Origin: Tubulanus polymorphus
Lineage: Eukaryota; Nemertea; Palaeonemertea; Tubulaniformes; Tubulanidae
Length of the DNA stretch: 64,000 nucleotides
NCBI RefSeq assembly: GCF_964204645.1
Contig: NC_134031.1
Coordinates: forward strand, 7,226,001-7,290,000
Reading direction: 5' to 3'
In this document: piece by piece, positions 35,240 through 49,300 of the stretch
How positions within the stretch are numbered: the stretch's first letter is position 1
Layout: each line of letters opens with the position of its first letter
Program-made: the position numbers and the translations under genes
Notes under the pieces: generated by a model
What the model was told of the DNA's origin: nothing
Databases searched by the model: none
The model's input: only the letters and a program-made list of their open reading frames with translations

Positions 35240-38200
35240 ATGTCGGATTCTTGGACAGTGTACGATCAGATCGAACAGTTACAAGGGAAATATAATCTCA
35301 GAGGTGAACCGTAACTCCGTAATCCAGTTTCCAGTTTCCAATTTGTTCACGAAAGAAACGGTAACAGTGTGTCGGCCCGGGGCTTAGTTTGTTCATTGAA
35401 GTTTTTGATACAATTTCAGCATGATTAATAGAACCTTTCGAAATACCCCTTTGAATTGATTAAACATACACTGAATTGATTAAACATACACGTATACTGA
35501 AGATAACTAAGTCTTGTAAGCTCTACAAACAACTCTCAAAAACTCCGGACTATCACCGGTTCAAAATCTGTCTAGAATTGCGAGCCATTTGCCATTAAAA
35601 CCTGGTATAGAGAGTTCTGAAAGTTGAAAATCATTAACAGCAAAACAAAAATCTCATTTTCTTATTTTCATTAATGAGTGACAAAATCGAATGACGGAAA
35701 AATGGGCGTTTTGATGATGTCGACATTTGCTAAATGATTATCTGGGCCTGGATGAAGTCTCGCTTTCAGATTCCTAGTGGAGCAAGACATTCTTCATTTG
35801 ACCAATTCGATCCTCTGTCAGGTTTAGACATTTTTGCGAATTCGATTTTATTCTATCTCGCTGAAACCCAAAGTGTCGTTTAAACAAGATTCAAAACACG
35901 GAAGTAAAACGGATGATTATTACCGGATGATTGTGACGAATATTTGTTACACTCCAAACATTTCCATGGTATACGGAGGAAAAAGCACTACTAAAAATCA
36001 ATTACATAAACGGTAATAAAAGCATTCAAAACTTTAAACTGGACTCACACTCTACCGCAGAGGTCGTGACATCTACCGCAGAGGTTCAGAATTACGATTT
36101 CGACCGGACCTGGTACCAGTTTCTGTCCACACACATAGATTAAGACCGGTCCAAAATTTGGACCGGACCTGGTTCGCTCTTTTAGACCGTGCCAAATTCG
36201 GTCTAATTTGGAAACGGTATTTTTGCTCGTGTGAACACTTGGTCCGGTCTAAATCGCGTTCACACCACCGGTCTAAATTTCGTCGGTAATTTAAAATTCT
36301 AAATTTCGGTAAAAATTAGACCGGTCTAAATTTCGTCGTGTCAACGCGCCTTTACATTAATGGATCGGCATTGTTGAACGGCGTTGAAGAACTTTTATAC
36401 GTTCCCAGCGAACTAATTTACCATAAACTAATTCAGGTATTGATCTAGTAATCTCAAAAAGTGACATGACAGATCTAAGCATTTAGTTTTTGTCGGAAAT
36501 AAATTGAATCGTAATTAATATTTTATTTGATTTCCTTGGTCATTTCTTCTTGGGTTATTTTTTCCATATGGCAATTTTTTCCAGTTAGTATTCCTTCTCT
36601 GGTCTCTCCCCAATTGGAAAAAGAAACATGGAACCAGTTGATAATCAACAATGCATAAAAGAGTTTCATGGTTGAAAAAAATCTTAATTGATTAATTGAT
36701 TTGCAGATCGCGACAGAAGAGCTTATTATGAATGGGCCGAGAATCATATCCGTCAAAATGAGGGCGTTCTCGTTAAATTGCGGCAAGAAAACCGCGGCAA
36801 ACGGATGGATCTATCGGACAGCATCAATGTAGGTATCATCGGGAAGTCTTCTCATTGGTTGAGGGAGTTACAGAGAATTTACTGGGTTCTATTTTTCGTA
36901 CGATATTAGGGCGATGCGAAAGTCATCAAACAAGTTTTCCAAAATCGGCCTACAGAAAAGTTAGCTCTTCAAAGGAAAAATGCTGTCGTAAGTATAAAGT
37001 TCTTATAATCAGGGGCCAGTTTTAAGACAGGTATTACCATTAACCCACAGACAGTAAATCTGGTCTTATTTTTAGAAGGGAATGAAAAATGTTGCCGTTT
37101 ACTTTCTGGCCTATTTCCCATACAGGATTCCATTTCATAACAATGACCAAGATTGAAAATGCCCTTTTAGACCACTGAATGCTGCATAAATCAGCACGCT
37201 ATAAGTGCTTTTTTGTAAGCAACAATGTCGTAGAAAAGTGCCCCGTTCAGCTGATATTATAGCACTATAGTGCTGCCCTGATTAACTGCCCAAAACTGCC
37301 TTTTTTTCTAGATCTGCAAGAACGTACACTAAAAATCATACCTCAAACATATATTCTAAAATGTATGCCTCATAATTACAGAGCATGAAATTTACCTGAC
37401 ACGTGTTAAGATTTTTTTTGAAAGGCAGATTTTTCAGAGTATGAGGGTCTTCCAGGACAGCCAAAAGCCCCCTGGATCCGCGCCTGATAATAAATACTCT
37501 GCCTATAGTTTTTCAGACTGGTATTTACGCACTTTGACCCACGGAGGTTAATTCAATCAATTTTCAATTGAGTTAACCCTCGGGTTTAAGTTGACACCGG
37601 TCAGCCCCAGGGGCCATTTGCACAGTCGTTGCTTAGATTTAAAGCCGGTCTAAGACCGTCAGTTCTATAGTCACTCTATCAGTTTAAGACCAGTCTGAAC
37701 ATTTAAGACTACTCAAATGAAACTGTTGGTAGAAGTAATATTGATAAACGAGGTTTTGGCTTTGATGAATGGTCTCTTCGAATGTTTGTTATACATACGC
37801 TATAGCTCTTTGATGTCTTCGTCGTGGTTTCAAGTCACGATTGTGCAACTGAGCGATGGGGATCACGAAACCATTTCAAAATTGGAAAGAGGTCTGAAGA
37901 AAATCTCAATTTATATCGAAAAAATCTTTTTTCTGGTAACCGTAATCATTTGACACATGGGTGATAGAACGCGATTGAGGTGATGGATTTCAAAACTTGC
38001 GAACTGGCAAAAACTTTGAACGGATTGCGACACGAACGGGCGACGCGGGAAGAAAAAATCAAGGAGTTGAAGTTTCAGCTGGACAAAATAACCGAAGCGC
38101 GCCGAAAACCGACACCGGAACAGTTGGAAAGCGAGCAGAGGATCAGACAATTAGAAAACTCGCTGGATAAAGCGACGATGAAGTTCCAAACGGCTACGAA

Positions 38201-41200
38201 TATCAAAGCGCATTACGAGGCGATTTTGCGCAAAATGAGACAGGTACGTTAACCGAGGCAATCCGTCAGTTTCCAAATTCTGAATTCGGTGGGAACGGTT
38301 AAGAAAAAAATGAAGAAAATAATGATGAAATATACATGAGAGGAATCAATAGAAAGTCCAACCCTTAGAATGAAAAATTGAGCACAAAATGTTTCCTTGA
38401 GCTACAGACCTTTTCAACTCAATATCCAAATTACAAATAGCTCAAGGAAACATGTTGGACTTATTTTTCAAGTGCGGTATTTGTATTATGTATCGTCACA
38501 ACTGAAGTGTTTCATCAGTAGTTACCAAAAAATCTTATGTATGTGTCCGAGGGCGGTGATCAAAATTCTTTCTAGATTAATATATATCTATATAATCGAT
38601 TATACTCGACTTTTTGTGCGGTAGGACATACATGTATATCATCACTAGAAGAAGATCCTAATTTTGATATTTGTTAAACGGGTCGCAAAATCCTGTTCAT
38701 AATTTATTGTTTAATCTACGCTTTCCTGCATGTACAGGAAAGCATGTCGTTCCCTGCTAAATTAGAGGCAACCGAAGGCGCTCTACGCGATCAAATCCAG
38801 GAATTGAAAGAACTACGAGTAATGGCAGCTGAAGCCAAAGAAGCGCGGGATAAAACCAAGGTATAGTCGCGTAAGAGAGGTTGTAAAGAGTCTTAATGAA
38901 ATGAAATGTCTCATTTTACGATATAGTTTGTTGGCTCTTTACGTGATTCCGTTATTGAATTTCCAAAAGCAATTTATTTCGTATTCAAAAAACTACGTAT
39001 ATGTAAATCGATTGGAACAGTGAAATGAAAATACAGTCAAAGTCCGTTATATCACCCGATGTCACTTCGTTTCATAGCCAAAAAACTTCCTTTAACAAAC
39101 CGGCTATATCTAAATGAAATCATCTCAGATCGTTATAATGCCATCCGTTCTCCACCAGCCACGATATATCTAGTAATCGTACTAATATGTATTACGGAAT
39201 CCGTTATACCGCAATCGATTATAATTGTAATCATTAAGTCCCCGTAAGCTACACTAATTAGCCTACATATAGGTTCATACATATAGATTCAACGAAATCA
39301 ACTTTCATTTCATTTATTTCATACAATTAAGTAGTTTTATTACATCTAAGACGTGCTTGATTCGTTTGTTCTTCCTTTTCGGATACGAATTTAGGCCTAC
39401 AACGACACATATCCCGTTATGATGCCCAGCTCGTCATAATGCCCAAATCACGTCGGCCCCGATGGCTTTCAACGCCATCTACACTACCGAAACGAAACAG
39501 ATACGTATTCTAAAAATGAAATGTGCTTTATCCTAAAATCGACGAAAACCTTTCGTAGGCTATGCTGACGACGACTGAACAGACTGTTTACGAATCCAGG
39601 AAGAAAAGAGATCAGAATTTGAATCGTACGCGGAAAGAAGTGGAACATCGAAAGGAAGAAGCTGAAAGAATACAAAAACAGGTATGTACTGTATACATTA
39701 ATATAACTGGACTGATAAATTGGAGTCTATACGTCTTTTGTAAAATCATCGAACAAAATTACGATTTGAATATCCCGCTGCGTGACAGGTTTCGAATAGC
39801 TTTATAACGAGAGAATACCATAATGTGCCTAACGCAGCACCGCTGGTGTAGTGGTATCATGTAAGATTCCCATTCTTACGACCCGGGTTCGATTCCCGGG
39901 CGGTGCACGCTTTTTTCCCGACAGGAAGCGTTATTCATTTTCGGTGTAATTTCTTTTTATAGGCCCAAAGAGCTACTTTAAATTTTGCCGACCCACTACA
40001 TGGTAAGCGGTACAGTCAAATGCTTCAGAACCCTTCAAACCCTTGTCCTTCAATCTAATGTAGATTTCGCGCGGAATTGTACAATTTAAATTTTTTTAAG
40101 AACAAAGATTGGCGCATGAAGCTCAACAAACATTTGATCGCCAGAGACGCATCTTAACCAAAGAACAAGCCATTGAAAGAATTAAAGAAGCGACCGGACT
40201 CAGTGATCCGCAAGTCAGTCAAAGGACCCTAAGGCCACACCAAAAGAAAACCCTGTTTCTCGGGCCCGACCGACCCGATATTTCGTCGTTTCAAATAATC
40301 ATTTTCAGAATTAAATATAATTGCCTACCGACCCTTTTTCAAAATTGTGGGTGAAAAAACTTTTTTCAAAAATATTTATATGGCCGACCGACTACCAAAC
40401 TCTATACTTTCTCTTTTTGGTAAATATTTTTTTCTTTTTAATCAAATTGTGATGTCGGCTCCGAGATCAACATCATAAAAACACTTTATTACATCGGATT
40501 TAACAATTTGATTCTGGAAATGGTGCAACCATGCTCAGACAACTTTCCTAATCGGACATTGATGGCGACCTTGGATTGTAAAATTCCAGGAATTCCGTGA
40601 AATATGTTCAAAATATAGTTTTTTATAGGTAATTCTACAAAGACCTGAATTTCCTTTTATTATTATGGTCTACTAGCTGTTAATCATATTCCTGACTAAA
40701 GATTTGGTCCAGTAAAAATTATTTACGGCGACCTACCCACTGTTAGAAGAATAACCGAAATTTATTTTTCCATAAAAAGAACAAAATATTCCCTACCTAC
40801 CTACCTACCTACCTACCTACCTACCTACCTACCTACCTACCTACCTACCTACCTACCTACCTACCTACCTACCCATTTTGGCGATTGCCCCACCCGAGAA
40901 ACAGGATTTTTATTTGTGTGGCCTAAGTTTTTTTAAATGTCATACAAGTTTTGCATTTCCTCAAGACCAAATTCAGTGTGATAAGAAATCAAAATACCGT
41001 GTAGAAAATATCCTATTGATTTTTATGAAATCATTAATATTCTATTGAGTTTTAGAAATTTGTACGAGTAGATATGTATACATAACTTAAATTTATAATC
41101 AAGTCATTTTTCCACGACTTTTTTCCGAACAAAAAATAATTACAGGATTTCGTGAGTCGTTTCGAGGGACAGGATTCGACACGGGAACACCTGACAAAAC

Positions 41201-44200
41201 AACAAAACGAATCGGAAATATTGAGAAATCGCCTACGAGAAACTAAACTGAGTCTGTTGGAAGAGTTTAATGAACTGAGATATTCAGGAGAAAAACGAGG
41301 AAGCAAGTAAGTTTTCAAAGCGCATTACACTGGATATGCATACAGCTGCCACGGGTAGATCCAAGGGGCCTAATATATTTTCGCCAGGATAACATTTTTT
41401 CACAACCTGGCTTAAGAAATTTGCACGTCGAGTGGCATGATATTGCCGGTCATTTGGGACCTAGTTACCTAGCGAACTTCACGAGACCTGGTAATGTTCG
41501 AACCGATAGTTCGTATCCAGTACGGAATAAATCAAATTATCTAACTTCGGAAAAAAAATTCTGTATCTGTTATCCGATTAATCGTAATATCCAAGTTCGT
41601 TGTAACGAGATTCCACTGTAGAATGCTCAGATAATGATCCAGATTTTCTTGGGGCTCCCAATATACCCTCTCAAGGACTTAGCGTCTATTCGGCGTTCGC
41701 GTACATAACAAGTACGTGTACAGGCATCGGCTTCCCCCGGCCCCTATTTAGAATTCCTGGATCCACCCATGGTTGCAGCTGTAAGGCATGGATCGTTGCA
41801 TCAACGCGCATTCCCGATCGTGCGGAAACTTAAACCGCACACGAGATCTAGAAACTCTGTATTCGCTTTTTTCCGATTTCAAAATCAAAACGTATTGTTC
41901 CGTTCCCGGTTAGTGTGGTGGGTGAGGGACACACCAATTCATTAAGATAAATCCAATGAAATCAGTCAAATAAATTAAAGGGAGAACCATCCCTAAAAGT
42001 ATTTCACGATATAAAAGCAGAGGCGGATCTATCCGATCACTGTTTGAGGGTAATGCGGCATAATCCTCGCTTGGGAAAATTTTGAAAATTAACTGCTTTT
42101 TGGTACAATTTCCAAGCAATAAATGAAGTCAAGATTCCAAGTGCTTTCTAGAAATTTACTGAGTTGAAATTTAGTTTCCTGGCGATAAAGATGAAATCCC
42201 AAGAATGGAGTGCGCCGTTTGTTGAAAATAATCTTCCTCGTACTGTAAAGATGTGCTTTTTTTACTCTTGGATCGATAGGGACGACTATAAGTGCTTACT
42301 TTGGGGATCGAAGAAAATGAAAAAAGGGCAAGAAATTTTCGCGACGGTAGAACGTGCCTACGGGTGCCGTCTGAATCCGCACCTGAAAAGAAATATATAC
42401 ATTTCGAAAACCTTCAATTTCCCTGTTATAAAATGCCACCTTTCCCTAAAAGTGATCGATCCCAATATACTGAAGTTCCCCACTTGGAAGTCGGTGCTGG
42501 TTTATTTTTTTCAATACAAATTGTCGTTCGTACGTTCTCTTCGCGTAGAACACGTCAGATGATCGAGGAAGCGACTACAAAGATGGAAGAACTCGAGATG
42601 AAATCAAACGAATGTTCCCAACAAGTCAGACAATCGGGCGAGTTACTGGTAGATGTGAAATCTGGTGTCGGGACATTGATGGACATGGTAAAACATGTTA
42701 GACTCCCACCGGTAAGTGACTGTCCTTTCACGTACGGCAGCAGTACTAAACATTAAGTCCAAGCTCAACCCTGCGAGTAAAAGTTTTTATTTCAATGGGT
42801 AACAAGTACGTAGTTTTGCAGACGTGGACAAAATCAAGCGATAAGAAACTCGTTATAAAAAAAACTATTTATCGCATACACTACAAATTTGAAATTTCAA
42901 CTCGTACGAGAGAAATGCCATAGCAATTAGAAAGATGTACAGAAAGATTCTCGACATATTTAAATTACAACGAACTTGATAAGAATCGAGCATTTTGTCG
43001 AATCCAGCATTTATGAAAGTGTAGACTACAATAATTCACCCAAAGATGTAGAATTATGGAGTAAAAGTTTTATATATTTGAGCAACATGTCGGCTATAGA
43101 CAATAGCCATCATTTTGCGTATTGAAACACATCATTGGCTATTAGTTTTAGCCGAAACGTTGCCCAAATACTATGAACCTTTTACTCGAGAATTCTGCAT
43201 CTTTGGTTGAATTATTGTAGCCATGACTTTCATCACACCTTGGAGTAATCAGACTGATAACACATACGAGATGTAGCGAACTGTTTATCCATGCCACTAC
43301 TCACAACGCCAACATTTTTTTTTAGAACAAATTTGCTCAATCCAACTCAAATTCAAAGAAAATATCATTTATCATAACACTACCAAATTCGTTTCAACGC
43401 CATGTTTTTCATTGGTCCAAACAGTGGTATTATAAAGGACTAACCGTATTCCATAACCGCCAAACCCAGATATCAGTCTCAAGTCGTACGAATTTCTAGC
43501 TTAAAATTCATTGCCGTTTGGAAAATCCGCCGCTTAAAAGTCTATACCTACTAAACATCATATCAACAAATATCGATGGAATCGAAAAAATGTCAACGAA
43601 ATATTTTTTATGTTTGATAAATGAGCAGCCCTCGATGAGTAAACCAAGCGGAGATATTCTAGAAGATCTCGGTTTAATGACGAAGAAACTGGAAACATTG
43701 AAGGCTAAAGCTCTGACTCCGAGTAAAGAAAACTTGAAACGTAGTTTATCAACGCAAGAGGTGAGAAAATTGATTACAATTATTACAGTTGGCTTAGCTT
43801 CGTCTATTATTAACATCATTGTGTCGATGCAGGGCGGATTTGGAGTAATCTAGGAGGTCCCGACCCCGGCCTTTCCCTTTTCGTCAAGACAGAGATCTTA
43901 AACCTGTAAATTTGACACTCATCCTCTCGCACATTGCAACCTTTTGAATGTATCTCTTCAAAATAGCTAAAACCGAGGATGAAACCACGCGTAGCCCCGA
44001 TAGAGGCTTTTGACTTTTCTTTTCTACCGGGCCCGGCCTTCCAATTTTGCGAGTGCCACCCCTGTGATGACTTATTTAAACAAACCAGGATTTATCCATC
44101 GTTTTTGCAGTTTTATGATTTCTTGGAGATGAATTTACCGGCTGATAATATTCGAATAAAAATATCAGACAGCACATCATCCATAGGTAAGTAGTTCGCC

Positions 44201-45014
44201 CTACCCAGAGCGTACTATAGCGCAGGAAAAATAGCAGTTGGCCCCAGCGGAAAAAGTTATCTGGGAGTTATCTGATGATATCTAGTGTAAGAGTTCGAAA
44301 CGTTGTGGCTTTTGATTTTAATTTTTGATGAATAAAACTCGCTTTTAGTCTTTTAAACAATGAACACAGTTGGTTACTTATCATCTATTCAACTATTACC
44401 TGGTGTTTGAATGGATTAGTTTAAACTTTAGAATATTTGAAATTTCTCAAGCTTAGACTTTATTGCAGACCACATTATAGGCAAATTTTATCGATCAAAC
44501 ATTTTGATCAAACTCTTTTTCATTCTAATAGTGGTGTGGAATTTTATACTATCTTAAACAACAGACTATTTCCAGTCTCGATGAAGAAACCCTCAATATC
44601 AATCTAAAAAAATGTTTCGGGCATATTTCCACCAATTTTCAGAATTCATTTCATAATATCAATTCAAACAACTGTGAAAACGGGTGGAAGGATTCTGGCT
44701 GAAAAGTAAGAAAAAAAAGCAGTAACAGTTGCTTGAACTGATATTGTGGGTTTCTTAATGACATGGACTATAATGCTTCATCTAAAGTTATTTTCTATAG
44801 ACCAGTTATAAATGAAACTCCTCACTGCTTTAACCCATCGGAATATTTGCGCATTCATATACTCTCTACATATCATTATTACTTTGCAGAATCATTTGAT
44901 TTCGAAGGGCAAGATGACGAAAACGTTTTCTCAAGAGACGACATCAAAAAACAAGGTCAACAACTTCTCGACTTCAAACTGAAACCCAAAAAACGTCGTC
45001 CGAAGAAAAAATAA
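35240..45014 (+). CDS. ODAD3: Outer dynein arm docking complex subunit 3 (CCDC151), 13 exons
   Basis: Exons: 35240-35303, 36707-36828, 36910-36987, 37968-38243, 38738-38860, 39559-39681, 39963-40002, 40101-40213, 41146-41306, 42549-42711, 43629-43760, 44111-44186, 44890-45014. All phases agree and the total is 1596 bp (531 residues plus stop). The protein is mostly coiled coil. Diagnostic blocks shared with vertebrate ODAD3 are DRRAYYEWAENHIRQNEG near the start, EEFNELRYSGEKRG, FLEMNLPADNIRIKI and a C-terminal acidic patch (FEGQDDENVFSRDD) followed by a Lys/Arg-rich end. ODAD3 helps anchor outer dynein arms to ciliary doublet microtubules, so the gene should be expressed in cells with motile cilia or sperm. 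The acceptor choices for exons 4, 11 and 12 are the least certain. An AATAAA lies at 45351. Confidence 0.95.
36095..36352. repeat. Short element rich in ACCGGTCTAAA motifs
   Basis: Within ODAD3 intron 1, the words GACCGGACCTGG, GACCGGTCCAAA, CCGGTCTAAATTTCG and TAGACCGGTCTAAATTTCG recur in both orientations, many around an ACCGGT core. A related fragment (AAAGCCGGTCTAAGACCG) lies at 37650. It looks like a non-autonomous DNA element with subterminal palindromes; boundaries are uncertain. Confidence 0.5.
39837..39907 (+). tRNA. tRNA-Gly (CCC)
   Basis: A 71-base cloverleaf. Acceptor GCACCGC pairs with GCGGTGC, discriminator A. The anticodon stem TAAGA/TCTTA encloses TTCCCAT (anticodon CCC). The T-arm is CCGGG-TTCGATT-CCCGG. 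Internal A box TGGTGTAGTGG and B box GGTTCGATTCC are intact, and TTTTTT follows at 39911. It lies in the same orientation inside ODAD3 intron 6 (39682-39962), just before the 40-bp exon 7. Confidence 0.95.
40791..40873. repeat. (CTAC)n microsatellite
   Basis: About 20 uninterrupted copies of the tetranucleotide CTAC in ODAD3 intron 8. Confidence 0.98.
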
Positions 45015-45350
45015 ATAGATATCTATTAGCAATTACGTAATAACCACATTTCCATATTCCCAACTTATACACATAATCTATACTTTTTTATACACATAAA
45101 TTGCATTTAATCATAATATCAAATTGTACGATTCACATACATTGCATTTTAACATTAAGTTTTGAATATTTTTCTCATGTGCTTAAAATCTTATTTACAT
45201 CGTGGTGTATAATATCACTAACATGTAATATAGGAAGTGTCATAAAAAAATGTCTTTGACTAGATTTTACTGTGCATATAGTAAACCGTATTCATTTTCA
45301 AGTGCGCCTGTATTACATAACCTCTCGCCCGGTATACATGCATGAAATGA

Positions 45351-45356
45351 AATAAA
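45351..45356 (+). terminator. Poly(A) signal of ODAD3
   Basis: Canonical AATAAA 337 bp after the ODAD3 stop codon, the first plausible signal on that strand. Confidence 0.5.
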
Positions 45357-45630
45357 ATATTTACACCTGTAAAAGGTTTGGTACAGTTTACGTTTTTCTC
45401 TAGTATAGTGTATTATTGAATTTTTCCTATCGTTAAAAACTCTCTAGTTTCGGAAATTTGCCATCTTTAACCATTGAAGAAATTTGACCGATCAATAATA
45501 ATGAATACTACAGTATTTTGATCCGGCTCCAACTAGCCTAGCGGTTTCAAGGTTTCATTTTTTTCCTATTAATAGGAGAGGCCAGCATACCACCCACCGG
45601 GGGAACATCTGTATTTCATCTTTCAACTAT

Positions 45631-46287
45631 ACTAGGGGAGCATTCAAAAGTACTTACCTCAAAATCTCTTGATTTCTGACCACCTCCACCATGTACCCCC
45701 TTTGTACCAAATTGCCTGACCCATCTTAGGCAGTGGCATTGAAAGTGCAGTGGCTGCAGCAGCAAAAATTTACTGAATGTCGTTTTTTTTCTTTGAATAT
45801 TACGTTTTTGACGAAATTGAAGTAAATTTGCTGCGGCAACATAATGAGAACCAGTCAATAATTGGCTGTGGCAATAAAAAACTGCTTCCAATGCCCCTAT
45901 TAGGTACATATGATGCGCATACCCCACACCTCCACCCAGCAAATGATGAATTCCTGGTACCACAAACGAATATATGTACCGAATAGCTATCATACCAATA
46001 AATACAAGGATTTGTAGGAGCTAACATATTGGTATAAACATATTATGTGGTATAAAGCAATGATCCAAAAATATTTTTGTTGTTAATTATCAATTTTCCA
46101 TTAATAGAATAACTAAAATAGGCTATTTCTATTGATTTGATTTGGTTCATTAAGTACATAAAGATTGATCAATACTATGTGGAGGTACATAACTGTTTTC
46201 TGCTACCCCTCCCCTTGTGCCATGTTCGTACTAAAATTCAACCCCCTTTCCCTAACCGAGATACGTACTTTTTGAATGCTCCCTAGT
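45631..46287. mobile_element. 657-bp non-autonomous TIR element between ODAD3 and the GH31 gene
   Basis: The left end ACTAGGGGAGCATTCAAAAG and the reverse complement of the right end, ACTAGGGAGCATTCAAAAAG, match over about 23 bp with one or two indels. A 125-codon minus frame overlapping the left end has no recognised domain. The element sits in the tail-to-tail intergenic space. A target duplication could not be defined with confidence. Confidence 0.65.
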
Positions 46288-46377
46288 CAAAATTAACCCC
46301 TGAAATACCTCCATATTCTTCGCCAAAATCCTAAATCCCTATGTGGTCGGTAAACCAGGGATCAATTTTGTGTTTGT

Positions 46378-49300
46378 TCATTTTATTCTTGAAAATGTCA
46401 GTATTTCATCAATCGCAACGCGGTATCTATACATGTACGTTTTAGGACCCCTGTATTTTCGGCCGTTGATATCGTGTTTCCACAGTCCATCCGGTATATA
46501 GAGATATCGCACGGTCGACTGCTCGTCTAAAACGGGAACCACCAGCAGGTCATTGCCGACGAGGTATTCGTGTTTAATATGATACGGAATGATGGTCGAT
46601 TTGCTGTTCCACCATACAGGACGTACCAGCGGTGATCCTACAATTACAACAAATCCATAAAACATCATTTTTTTTTGCGATTATTGGATCCAGAGAACCA
46701 CGCTCACAAGGTGGCCACTTCTATTTGACTAACAATCCAATCAATTAACACAGTCAAATATGTAAGACATAGATGGAAACTGTTTGATTTTATGTGCGAT
46801 CAACATCTCAACAAATTTCCCTGACTTTTCTCTGATTTTTAGCTTTTTTTGCAAACTTCCCTGACTTTTTAAAGAAAATAAAATTCTGACTTTTCCCCGA
46901 TTTCCAGGTAAGTGGCCACTTTGGCTCACCATTCATGTGGTAATCGAGAGGCTCAAATGTATTTACATGTACTTCTATCATATCTACATAATTTTTTCCA
47001 GCATGCTTAGTTTTACTTAGTTAGGCACGCCAAAGCAGAACAAATTCAAGACAAATCTAGATCTTGGAATGAAATATTCTATCACAGAATTATCAATTTA
47101 CATCTAGAACTAAAAATTTGCTTGTCATAAATTGTTTCCATTTTGGGTGTCATGCAGCTAGGTCATGAACACTCTCAAGTTGAGGATAGTGCAATTGATA
47201 GTCATTTAGCCATCAAATTTTACGCAATTTGAAAAAAAGTTTTCTGGGAAGGGCCCCTGGACCCCTTAAATCACTCATGGAGGTATCTGATTTCTAAAAA
47301 AATCGGGCCGGTTGCTCAAAAGTTGGTTGAGCAACTTTTGAGCAACTGGCCCCCAGATCTACCGGTAATAAAACTACAGGAACCGTATCCATAGTTAAGG
47401 TTGACCTCGAGCGAAATTTTAACCGACAATTATAAAACTTGGTTCAAACCTAATGAGTAGGAATATCTGAGATCTGGGCCCAGTTTCGCGAAAAAGTTTA
47501 AGCCTAAAAAGATTAAGTTTGAATTGTTGTCCTCATTGAAAACATGAGGTAAATTTGAGTTAACTTATTTTGTGAAACTGAGCCCAGAGGTGCATTTTCT
47601 TTATTCCAAATTGAGATTAACACATTTCGGCCTTAGGCTAAAGCTTTTATCAATTGAATGATTTTTGAAAAACAACTCGATCAACTTTTTCAAAAATCAA
47701 TGATCAGTTTTAGAAGATCTAAATACTCACCATCAATCACAGACTGCCGAGCGGCTTTCACTAACTCGGGATAAACTCTTTTCTCGTGAAGTTTTATATA
47801 TTTTCTAGCGAGTTCGACGACTTTATCGTCGTATTTCCACGGCGGTACCGAAAACTGCATTACGGGTAAATACGCCGATAGCTGCATCCATCTTATGTAC
47901 AGATCGCGTCTGGGTAACTGTTCCGATCGTCTCGTTCCGCCGATCGGACCAGAGATTATGAACGCGTATCCGAGCAATCCGTGCTTCAAAACCGACGCGG
48001 TTACGGACTTGATACCAGAATAATCCCAGTTCGACGACGGCTCGGGCGCGTGTACGTAAATCGGCTGCTTTTGATTTCGATAAACGACATCGGTAGAAGT
48101 AACCGACGACGCGTCAACGTCGGACACCGTCTCGACGAATTTCGTCCAATATAATCGATGATTTGATAGACGCTCGTGCATGCGGGAGTTCGGCGGCGGG
48201 TTCGCCTCGCCGACGCCGTGCGTAGCGGTCGCTTTAAAACCTTTTATTCCATATTTACGGGTCATCTCGATCAACGAACGACGGAACCATCGTCGAGCGC
48301 TGGGATTCGTGAAGTCCACGACGGCTAACCATTTATCATCTCTTCGAATCAATACGGGATCATCCGAAACGGTGGATCTAATAAGAAATCCGCCGGATTT
48401 TGCGATTTTATAAGACGCCGATTCGGTACTTACGAACGGCGATATCGCTACGGACACCGAACAAGTCTTGAATAACTCGCGACCGCCATCTTTCGGCGGA
48501 TATTTCACGGGATCGAATTCGAAATCTCCGATATTGCGAGCGTAGTCGATTTGGTCGACGATCAACTGACATTTCGCCCCTGCTAAATCGTGATCATTTA
48601 ACGATTTCAAAAACGCTTTCAGATTTCGTCCTCTGAATCCTTGAACGAGTTGAGACCCGGTTGTCCAAACCGGTGCCGACATCAGATCCAGCGACGGTAA
48701 TCGATCGGCTTTCATACGATATCTACTCAACATATACCGTTGAATATGATCGATATTCCGATTGCTATGACAAACGGTCAGATTCAAATGAATCGCCTCG
48801 CGAGCCGGCTTCGTATCGGTGCGAGACGAATCGATGAGATCGATTCTTTTTCGATTGTCGATTCGCGGCTTGAAACAGATTTTCTGACGAAACGAATCGA
48901 CGTCGACGAGCACGGACGCTTCCGCCGGTAGAAATATCGCCGAATTCGATGTTAACAAATAGTAATTTTCTTCGCGTATTTTCTCAGTGTCTCGATCGTC
49001 GCCCGGCGACATGAAAAGATCGTAATTCACCGGGAAACTACTGATGCCGTTGCCACGGTATCCAACTTTATTCATCGTGAAACAACTGATCGGCAATAAA
49101 TGTTCGAAAACCGGTTGATTTTTCACGGCGTCGAACTTCTGTTCGAAATCGTAGCAGATAACGTCGCGATCTTTCTGTTGGTCGTGGCGTTTCGTTATAA
49201 ACAAACGATAGAAACGGCTCCAATTCAGACACGTTCGTCCGAATCGATCGGTTTGCCGTTGACGACACGAGCGGATGAGCGGTAAATTTCCGCCGAGTCG

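Noticed and set aside
42164-42756. Two overlapping plus-strand frames of 132 and 154 codons in ODAD3 intron 9
   Set aside because: Only the part after the acceptor at 42548 is ODAD3 exon 10; the upstream parts have no motif and no splice support.
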